A DNA stretch of 16,835 nt, from positions 1 through 16,835 of the forward strand of contig JAPTJF010000741.1 in the NCBI GenBank assembly GCA_029339195.1, read 5' to 3'. Shown one piece after another: positions 11,941 to 16,835 of this stretch. The notes beneath the pieces were generated by a model. It did not search any database. It saw only the letters and a program-made list of their open reading frames with translations, and was not told the origin of the DNA. This DNA is from Micractinium sp. NFX-FRZ. Taxonomy: Eukaryota > Chlorophyta > Trebouxiophyceae > Chlorellales > Chlorellaceae. A program made the translations under genes and the position numbers. Each line of letters opens with the position of its first letter. Within the stretch, counting starts at the first letter, position 1.

Positions 11941-14900
11941 CCCACCTTGCGGAACTTCTTGGCCTCAAACTCACGCACCACCTTGGTCTGGCCCAGGAAC
12001 CTGTGAGGGGAGCGGGGAGGAGGGTGAGGGGAAGAGGTGAGCCAAAAAGGCAGTGCTGAGGGGCAGGGAAACGTGAGGGCCGTAGGGCAGCGGGGAGGCA
12101 CCCGAGCGATGGGGCTTTGGCACCAGCACCTTTGAGCATCAAGCGGGCAGGCGGGCTGACCAATCTGCCCAGCGTAGTGCCCTGCCGTGGTGCTTACCGT
12201 GTGGCAGTGTTGCGTGCCCCCAGCAGCTGCTCCCGGCTCACGTTCCGGCTGCGCACCAGGTCACGACCCAGCACCGACTCCAGCACCAGCTGCACACAGT
12301 GGGAGTGGGGCAGCGTTGGGTAGGGGAAGATGTGAGTCTGTCGCCTCAGCGGATACGAGACTGACAGGAATCCACACCAGCACCACCATCCAGCACCAGC
12401 TGCAGGGTTGGTAGCACAAACACACAAGTCGGCGGGGAGAGATGTGAGGGAGCCAGTAAAGGCTTAAGCGCCAGCTGCAGAGGGGCAGGGGAGGAAGGGG
12501 GACAGCACATGGCAGCAGGGATAAATGCGGATGGCCCAATGCGAGGGCTGGCCAAACACATTCAGCGCAACATCCCTCTGGGCGGCTGAACACGCCTGCT
12601 CTACCCCTACCACCACCCACACAATTTCTCCACCACACGCAAGCCATGCGCGCATGCACGCAGCACCATGCCATGCATGCTATGATCACAGCACATTACC
12701 TGCGCCGCGCCGTGCATGCTGCGCGAGTCCGGGTTGCGGTCGCCCCGCGTGATCTGCGGCTGCCCGTCCTCCCCAGCCAAATCCTCCCACAGCCCCTCGA
12801 TCTGAGCCTTCCACTCCTCCTGCAGGGGGCAGTGGAAAGACCCGGGGAGTGCAGGGGGGCAGAGGCCAGGCAGGGTGGGTTCAGAAGGACAGGGCGAGCA
12901 GGGGCGTCAAACTGCCAGCTAGCGCCCACGCCAGCACTGGGCACCCATCTGAGCTTCCACCAGGCCTGCCCTCCCTTGTCGCACCCCTCTTTGCCAGCCA
13001 GAGCGAGACACACAAGGCACAACCACACACGCCTCTGCCTCTGCCTTTCCCGCCCCTCCCTGCAGAGCCGCCTGCGCCCATCCTCTTCTGTGAGGAGCTC
13101 CCCCTGCCCCTGCCCCTGTCCTACCCCTGCATTTCTCCCAAACTTAAGAACATCCCCCCCACACATACACACCTCTGTGATGAACTCAATCTCCGCCTCA
13201 TAAGCCGACCCCGGCGCATAAGACACCTGCGCAGCAGGGGAGCGGGGCGCAAGGGGTGGCATGTGCAGGTGGAGTCAGCGGGCGCCCCGCAGGAGCGGTG
13301 CTTGGCAGCGCACAGCTGCACACCCAAAAGGTCAGACAGGCACTGGCACCTGACCCCTGACCCTGCACTATCCTGTCTGCCCACCGCCTGCACTGCCTGT
13401 GTGCCCCCTCTGCTCCCCTCCTGCCCTGCGCATCCCCACCCCAGCCCGCACCTCGACCACGCAGGCTGTGCAGGCGCGCATGCCCGACTGCGGCAGCACC
13501 TCCTCCTCGCCCAGCAGCGCGTTCAGGCAGGACGACTTGCCGGCACCTGTGTCCCCCACCACGCCCACCACCACAGGCTGCATCTCGCTGCAGGGGCACA
13601 AGCAAAGGGGTGGATATGTGTGGTTGAGAGGAGCCCAGGGCTCTGGCAGGCGGCGGCCGCATGTGAATGAGGGCAGGGATGTTGCAATTGGAAGGTGGTG
13701 TCAGGAGCGCGGGGCATTGGTGTCGCTGCCACACATGCACACAGCAGCGTCCGCTAGCAGGGTACCCCGCAGAGCAGCTCTGCACAGCACACCAGAGCAC
13801 AGCACGGCATGTGACAGCACAGCGCTGCACAGCGCACCTGACGTCCTGCATGGCGGCGAGGTCCTGCGCCCAGGCGGCCGCGCGCTGCGCCGTGGCCAGG
13901 CTGCTCTGCCCGCCCGCCTTGTCCAGCAGCACCCGCCGCGTCTCCGCCAGAAGCTCCCGGCACTGCTGCACCGTGGAACCCACCGTGTCGCTTGCCACAG
14001 CGCCCGCCAGGGGGCGACCGCCAGGGCGGCCCGAGGGGCGGGCCGGTGCGGGGGCGGCCGCGACTACGGCTGGGGCGGCGGCTGCTGGCGCTGCGGCTGC
14101 CACTTCGGCGGCAGGGGCGGCGGCTGCTGGCGCTGCTGCTGCCGCTTCTGCGGCGGCGCCAGCACCAGGTGTCGGAAGGGCTGACGGCACCGCCTGCTGC
14201 AGCAGCTCCTGCTGCTGTGTCTCCTGCTGCGCCCGACCAGCAGACGCTGGCGTGGGCTGCTCCTCCTGCTCCTCTTCTGCCGCCTGCTGCGGCGCACCCT
14301 GCTCCGGCGCTGCTACCCGCTGCTGCTGGTGGCGGCGCTCCTCCTGCATTGGCTCAGCCACTGCATCTGCCACAACTGCTTCACCCTCTGCCTCCAAGCC
14401 GACTACCTCATTATCCTCCTCCTCCTCTTCCTCCTCCTCCTTCTCATCAAAAGACAGTACAGCCTGCAGCCGGGCCACATCACAGGGCGGCAGACGGGCG
14501 GCGTGAATGGGGACACAATAATCAAGGCAGGTGGAAATACGCCCAGCAGGCAGGCAGGCTGGCATCACCGGCATTCTGCAAGCCCCAATGCAGCTCGGCA
14601 CCCCAGCGCTGCACCCTGCTGAGCAGCGCGCACCTGGGTGGGCGGCAGGACATAGGGCGCCCGCTGCGGACCCGAGGCATCACTGTCCGCCTCCTCGCCG
14701 TCGTCCCCCGCATGCTCCTCCTGCCTGTCCAGAACCGCCGTGGGCGCCGGCGACGGCGCCTCCGCTGCAGCCGCTGCTGCCAGCGCCGCAGCATCCGGCA
14801 GCGCCATGCCATCCCCCTCTGCCTCCTCCTCCTCTTCCTCTTCCGCGAGAGGATCAAGCACCTGTGTCTCCGCAAACGCCAGTGCCGCCGCCGCCGCTGC

Positions 14901-16490
14901 CCCTGCCCGTTCCTGCTGTTGCTGCTGCGCCTCTGGTTCCGCGGGCGGCTGCTCGCGCTGCTGGGCCACGTCAGCATGTGCCATGTCAGCATCGTCAGCC
15001 AGCATGGCCGCTGCTGCGTCTGCTGCAGGGCTGCCATGCTCCACCTTTTGGCGCTTGCTGGCGCTGGCCGGAGCGACCTCTGCAGCCGGAGCCACCTCCG
15101 CTGCAGCCACCGCGGCACCCGGGCTGGGGGGAGCGGGAGCGGGAGCCGGCGCCTCCTGCTCGGCTGCACGCTTCCCGGTGCCACCACCCGACTTGGCTAC
15201 CTGCATGAGCGGGAGCGGAGTGACGGCGGACGCTGCAGTATCATTCTTCTGAGCACAGGCTGGCCCGGTGACGTTTGCTGTCATGCAGGGGTCTGTCTGA
15301 GCCGCACAAAGCACGGGAGAGGGTTTGGCACATTGCAGCGTGCCGAGCAGGGGGCTGTCTGAGCTCCCACAAGCGCAGCAGAGGCGCGTGCAGACGCAAG
15401 AAGCAGGCAAGAAGCAGGCATGCATGGCATGGCATGCCATGCGGCAGGCAGCGCACCGAGCCAGCAGCGGCGGCCTGCAGCGCACGTGGCACCGCAGGGG
15501 TGGCCATCTCGTCGCCTGCCGCCCCAGCAGCACCCAAGGCAGATGCGGGCGGCATGAGGACGCGGGCGCCGGTGAGCGCGGCGGGGGTGACGCCGCCAGA
15601 GGGTGCCGGCTGCAGGGGCACAAAGCAGCAATGGGTGAGCACTCCATGGGATGAACAGCGGGGATAAGTACAGGCAAGGAGGCAACGGTTGGGCAGCCCG
15701 GACACAGGCACGTGCCTGCTGCCAGGCATTAGAGAATAGGATCCAATGGCTGAGCACCCACCCACCCTCCCGTTCCATTATCAACTCTCCGCCACCCACC
15801 CTCCCGCCCCACAGGCCACGCTTTCCCAGCCACCCATTCCTCTCCCCGCCCCGCCACGCCCCCGTCACGGCAGCACCCAACCCCGCACCTGCAGCCTGGG
15901 CGGTGTCTTGAACGCTGTCACCAGCCAAACCCAGTCCCCGGGGGCACCGTGCGCTGGGTCTGCCGGCGTCAGCTCCAGCCGGCTCCCCACCCCAATATCT
16001 CCCAGAGAGTCCCCAATATCAAGGGCCTCCTTACCCCCGCCCCGCCGGCACACTGCAGGGGTGGGATGGCGGGCAGGTGGGGCTGAGCGCGCGCGTGAAG
16101 GCGCAAGTGGGTGCTGGACGGCTTCTCGGCATGAGGGGCGGGCTGCCGGCAGCGGCGGCATTCGAAAATGCAGCGGGGCTGCACGGAGCGGGCATGCACC
16201 TGTGAGGGTGGCGGCATCGGTCAGCCACGTCAGAGAGATTGTGCCAGGACCTGTGACCTCCACCTGCACGCAGTTGAATGTGGGGCAGGGCGGGCCATGA
16301 TATGCAGCAGTGGGCACGGCGGCGGATGACCGGCGGCGGAAGAGCGAGCGGCAGCTGCCGACAGGCGGCCACCGCCAACCCGGGCCTCGCCGAGGCAATC
16401 CAAGGCAGCATTCTTCTAGCGCACCAGAGCCGCCGGCTCGTCTGAGCAGGTGCCAAAAGGCAGGGGGAGCTCGCAGGACCGGGCGCCCAT
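466..16490 (-). CDS. Nuclear dynamin-like GTPase, SLIP-GC (NUGGC)-type, 38 exons
   Basis: Large P-loop GTPase of about 1947 residues. Seen directly: G1 GDTGAGKS at 13533-13556, G3 DLPG at 11008-11019, G4 SKSD at 10123-10134, and family motifs YEAEIEF, YVDSNN, GLYWATYK in order. Exons, 5' to 3': 16490-16425 (tentative), 16263-16200, 16052-15889, 15609-15457, 15200-14634, 14463-13838, 13587-13452, 13226-13173, 12819-12700, 12289-12198, 12000-11946, 11578-11547, 11107-10957, 10709-10624, 10183-10115, 9759-9707, 9490-9453, 9172-9113, 8888-8830, 8600-8495, 8230-8072, 7852-7772, 7410-7288, 6885-6815, 6642-6537, 6336-6230, 5869-5788, 5552-5467, 5077-5007, 4777-4686, 4481-4339, 4058-3947, 3594-3490, 3275-3216, 2960-2852, 2546-2474, 2260-1477, 1194-466. 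All junction phases agree. Known of the family: vertebrate SLIP-GC is a nuclear GTPase of germinal-centre B cells; the algal role is unknown. Nuclear location here is inferred from SUMO motifs and basic patches. Confidence 0.85.
861..892. repeat. (CTC/GAG)n run encoding poly-Glu
   Basis: Trinucleotide run coding for ten consecutive Glu in exon 38. A comparable run at 14415-14443 codes for the Glu tract that opens exon 6. Confidence 0.9.
1062..1122. repeat. 18-base tandem repeat, three units
   Basis: Units containing GCCGACTGCCTCTGCC recur every 18 bases inside exon 38 and encode the EAEAVG/AAEAVG repeats of the acidic tail. They are in frame, so copy number can vary without a frameshift. Confidence 0.8.
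1527..1565. repeat. (CTG/CAG)n run encoding poly-Gln
   Basis: Interrupted CTG repeat on the plus strand, giving a Gln-rich stretch near the end of exon 37. It is next to a poly-Ala tract at about 1570-1635. Confidence 0.85.
2547..2851 (-). other. Intron 35, nothing notable
   Basis: 305 bases, GT-AG. It includes a less GC-rich part at 2690-2830. I see no gene or copied exon in it. Confidence 0.6.
3689..3717 (-). pseudogene. Decayed copy of exon 33 5' edge
   Basis: Matches 3577-3604 in nearly all positions. It reads APQEEPG against ALQEERG in exon 33. The acceptor AG of the copy has been lost (CTGCTG instead of CCGCAG). Spacing from the true boundary is 114 bases. Confidence 0.6.
4150..4197 (-). 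pseudogene. Decayed copy of exon 32 5' edge
   Basis: Located in the intron just upstream of exon 32. It begins with an acceptor-like CCCCACAG and reads ELWRVAEAVPARTLA, against EFRRLAEAALAGTLAEV in the real exon (boundary 4058). Roughly 75% of bases match over 48. The copied segment lacks a donor, so it is probably not used. Confidence 0.7.
5343..5390 (-). repeat. Copy of exon 28 3' edge with intact in-phase donor
   Basis: Shares the CAGGGCG-CCTCAAGGCCAG core and GTG-GAGGG donor context with the end of exon 28 (5448-5495). The second donor lies exactly 105 bases downstream of the first, and the frame between them is open (35 codons). An in-frame alternative 5' splice site is therefore possible. 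The real site at 5466 has the better family fit only by compactness. Confidence 0.7.
5923..5979 (-). pseudogene. Decayed copy of exon 27
   Basis: Starts after an acceptor-like CCACAG and reads VYAARHLASSVASSLAAAA, aligning with IHAARRLATSLSSFLVATA of exon 27. About 39 of 57 bases match without gaps. No donor follows and the phase would not fit, so I call it a pseudo-exon. Confidence 0.65.
7236..7272 (-). repeat. Tandem copy of exon 23 3' edge and donor
   Basis: The last bases of exon 23 (7282-7318, VKRELHKLQ then GTGAGG) recur 46 bases further into the intron as VKRKLHKLQ followed by GTGTGG. The offset is not a multiple of three, so use of the second donor would shift the frame. Confidence 0.75.
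7411..7771 (-). other. Intron 22, nothing notable
   Basis: 361 bases, GT-AG, between the basic exon 22 and coiled-coil exon 23. No exon copy or internal gene seen. Confidence 0.6.
9980..10022 (-). pseudogene. Decayed copy of exon 15 (G4 exon) 3' edge
   Basis: Matches the G4-bearing exon 15 (10113-10150) with small gaps: the shared core includes TTTGGCTCC, TCATCTGCTCC and GTGAT with a GT after it. It reads roughly FGS-LICSEPG against FGSISFICSKSD. The copied segment has lost the Lys-Ser-Asp. Spacing is 132 bases. Confidence 0.65.
10537..10580 (-). repeat. Copy of exon 14 3' edge and donor
   Basis: Reads EDLLGESF before a GTGGGTGGG donor, against KELLGDSF before the same donor sequence in exon 14 (boundary 10624). 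Spacing is 74 bases. The copy ends one base short of the phase of the real exon, so splicing from it would not restore the frame. Confidence 0.75.
11108..11546 (-). other. Intron 12, GC-AG type
   Basis: 439 bases with donor AG/GCGAGG at 11546 and acceptor CCCGCAG at 11108. The GC donor is forced: only joining AAC-AAC-AG to G-CGT gives the continuous reading YVDSNNRRDDVSTWPLVK. Nothing else seen inside. Confidence 0.75.
11706..11845 (-). repeat. Two decayed copies of exon 11 3' edge
   Basis: Exon 11 ends GAGTTTGAGGCC...TTCCGCAAG/GTGGG (boundary 11946). A copy at 11799-11845 keeps GAGTTTGAG, TTCCGCAAG and the donor but carries two extra bases. A further copy at about 11706-11736 keeps only the GGTGGC-GCGAGTTTG part. 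The intervening DNA (GTGCACAGCC motifs and CAGG runs) repeats too, so the whole unit of about 120-140 bases is in tandem. Confidence 0.7.
11909..11940. repeat. (CAGG)n tetranucleotide microsatellite
   Basis: About eight tandem CAGG units directly after the exon 11 donor on the minus strand. A shorter run of the same unit lies at 11780-11798 after the pseudo-donor, and others at 3751-3771 and 14547-14560. Confidence 0.9.
12380..12484 (-). repeat. Two extra copies of exon 10 acceptor and 5' edge
   Basis: Exon 10 starts CTGCA-type acceptor then CTGGTGCTGGAGTCGGTGCTGG (reads LVLESVLG; boundary 12289). Upstream copies start after CTGCAG at 12399 (LVLDGGAG) and at 12474 (LALKPLLA, about 15 of 22 bases). 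Each keeps a usable-looking acceptor. Neither spacing (110 and 185 bases) preserves the frame. Confidence 0.6.
14072..14155. repeat. 42-base tandem repeat, two units
   Basis: Two adjacent 42-base units beginning GGGGCGGCGGCTGCTGGCGC lie in exon 6. They encode two 14-residue Ala/Pro units that differ at a few positions. Confidence 0.8.
15427..15442. repeat. 16-base perfect palindrome
   Basis: GCATGGCATGCCATGC equals its own reverse complement. It sits in the intron after exon 4, 13 bases from the donor at 15455-15456. Confidence 0.85.
16425..16490 (-). other. Tentative first coding exon and start codon
   Basis: The next exon (16200-16263) has no in-frame ATG upstream before a stop, so an initiating exon must be spliced on. 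The best candidate is the ATG at 16488-16490 (G at -3, G at +4), giving 22 codons (MGARSCELPLPFG...) to a donor GTGCGC at 16424, a donor form common in this gene. It joins in phase 0 to the acceptor at 16264. An alternative is ATG 16409-16411, 27 codons (MLPWIASARP...), to a GTCATC donor after 16331, also phase 0. A start upstream of the window cannot be excluded. Confidence 0.4.
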
Positions 16491-16835
16491 GTCAAAAGGG
16501 GGATGCTCTTGGCGCCTGGCGCCCCGGGGCACTAGTCTGGCGCCTGACATCGCGGTGTTGTGATCGGAAGTCGGCAGAGGGGCGCGCCGAAACTCAGAGA
16601 AAATTCAATAGCGGGAGGGCCCCCTTCGGGCCACGCTTCTGACCCTGAATGCGCAGCTCTTTGAACGACGAGAGGACAATGGTGACCTTGACTGGCTGAG
16701 GCCCCGGCGGACATGGGTACAGGCCTGGGCAGCAGCATGTCGCAGCGTGCCGCGCCTCGCGCTGCCGCTCTGCGCCGCCGGAGCTCCTGAAGCTGTGCGC
16801 TTTTTGGGCGAACCAGCCCGGCAGCAGCAGTGTAT
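16491..16835. other. Upstream flank, probable promoter/5' UTR
   Basis: Region upstream of the tentative start. It is somewhat less GC-rich at 16550-16680. I see no TATA box I would trust and no convincing gene. A plus-strand frame without an ATG is open from 16612 to the window edge (it includes NGDLDWLRPRRTWVQAW), which could be an exon of a divergent gene or chance. Confidence 0.3.

Larger units (their letters stand above)
9453..13587 (-). other. GTPase core, exons 7-17
   Basis: Exon 7 begins just before the P-loop: a hydrophobic strand VVVGVVG, then GDTGAGKSS, then LNALLGEEEVLPQSGMRACT, which holds the likely G2 Thr. Exons 8-9 carry YEAEIEFITE and EEWKAQIEGL, typical of the SLIP-GC subfamily. 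Exons 11-13 carry the FLGQTK segment, YVDSNN and WPLVKVCKV, then LVDLPGVRDANAAR (G3). Exon 14 reads CSAIWVCADITRAVDNKTAK and ELLGDSF. Exon 15 holds FICSKSDNV, the G4 region with Ser in place of the usual Asn/Thr. Two of the gene's three GC-AG introns lie here, after exons 12 and 13. All junctions are phase-consistent. Confidence 0.85.
13838..16263 (-). other. N-terminal extension, exons 2-6 (about 525 residues)
   Basis: Exons 2-3 encode a compact beta-rich stretch of about 76 residues (VEVTGPGTISLTWL ... GDWVWLVTAFKTPP) that I do not recognise; it lacks the low complexity of what follows. Exons 4-6 are Ala/Pro/Glu/Gln-rich. They contain a short basic patch KRQK near 15050 that may be a nuclear localisation signal, a TQVLDPL segment followed by an acidic run, a second acidic run opening exon 6, a duplicated Ala/Pro repeat, and a Gly-Arg-Pro stretch (14011-14040). 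The last 50 residues or so (QQCRELLAETRRVLLDKAGG ...) look helical and lead into the P-loop, as in dynamin-type GTPases. Vertebrate SLIP-GC has no such long disordered head as far as I recall. Confidence 0.7.

Noticed and set aside
13083..13106. Possible copy of exon 8 3' edge in intron 8 (ELLTEE against EFITE)
   Set aside because: Only about 14 matching bases and no matching flanks; too short to separate from chance.
14011..14040. RPSGRPGGRP as an AT-hook
   Set aside because: Has Gly-Arg-Pro repeats but lacks the flanking Lys/Arg-rich context of a true AT-hook; left as a weak resemblance.
13992..15362. Long plus-strand open frame of 456 codons
   Set aside because: It is antisense to exons 4-6. 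GC-rich low-complexity coding sequence leaves other frames open, and the product is Arg/Leu/Pro filler with no domain.
15285..15375. CTGTCTGAGC repeated about 60 bases apart in intron 4
   Set aside because: Weak intronic duplication without exon or splice-site content.
15889..16263. FHA or ubiquitin-like fold for the N-terminal module
   Set aside because: No conserved FHA Gly-Arg/Ser-His or ubiquitin signature could be placed.
16713..16790. ATG giving a 25-codon Ala/Arg/Ser-rich peptide, transit-peptide-like
   Set aside because: Stops at TGA with no credible donor before it.
16612..16835. Plus-strand frame open to the window edge, possible divergent gene exon
   Set aside because: No in-frame ATG and no recognisable motif. 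In sequence this GC-rich a 74-codon open stretch is expected by chance. Needs the adjacent sequence to judge.

Overview
This window looks like nuclear DNA of a GC-rich green alga. A trebouxiophyte of the Chlorella/Micractinium kind is my best guess, and that is inference from style, not from a marker gene. The signs are very high G+C, one gene cut into dozens of short exons by introns of about 100-440 bases, acceptors ending mostly in CTGCAG, Ala/Gln/Glu-rich low-complexity protein tracts, and a TGTAA-type polyadenylation signal. There are no bacterial operons, tRNAs, rRNAs or CRISPR arrays.

One gene on the minus strand fills almost the whole window, from about 16490 (5' end) down to the stop codon at 466-468. 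I assembled it by hand into 38 exons. All 37 splice junctions keep the reading frame (34 GT-AG, 3 GC-AG). The model gives about 1947 residues. It is a large dynamin-superfamily GTPase of the 'nuclear GTPase SLIP-GC' (NUGGC) type. G1 is GDTGAGKS (13533-13556), G3 is DLPG (11008-11019) and G4 is SKSD (10123-10134). Family landmarks follow in the expected order: YEAEIEF, YVDSNN, ICSKSD, ARNAYSK, VFCISARD, GLYWATYK.

The layout runs from high to low coordinates. 16425-16490 is a tentative first exon. 16263-13838 encodes an N-terminal extension of about 545 residues: a small beta-rich module, then Ala/Glu/Gln-rich sequence with a KRQK patch. 13587-9453 is the GTPase core. 9172-6815 carries a coiled-coil arm with an acidic then a basic insertion. 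6642-2474 is the helical C-terminal half of the GTPase. 2260-466 encodes a tail of about 500 residues rich in Gln, Ala and Glu. The tail holds two sumoylation-type motifs (VKHE, IKQE) and ends in a textbook SUMO-interacting motif, VIDLT.

The most unusual feature is in the introns. At least nine exons have one or two decayed copies of their own splice-site edge lying 46-185 bases away in the adjoining intron. Most keep a recognisable donor or acceptor. The gene appears to have been hit repeatedly by short tandem duplications across exon-intron borders, which leaves pseudo-exons and decoy splice sites. At one exon the decoy donor is in phase and would add 35 residues.
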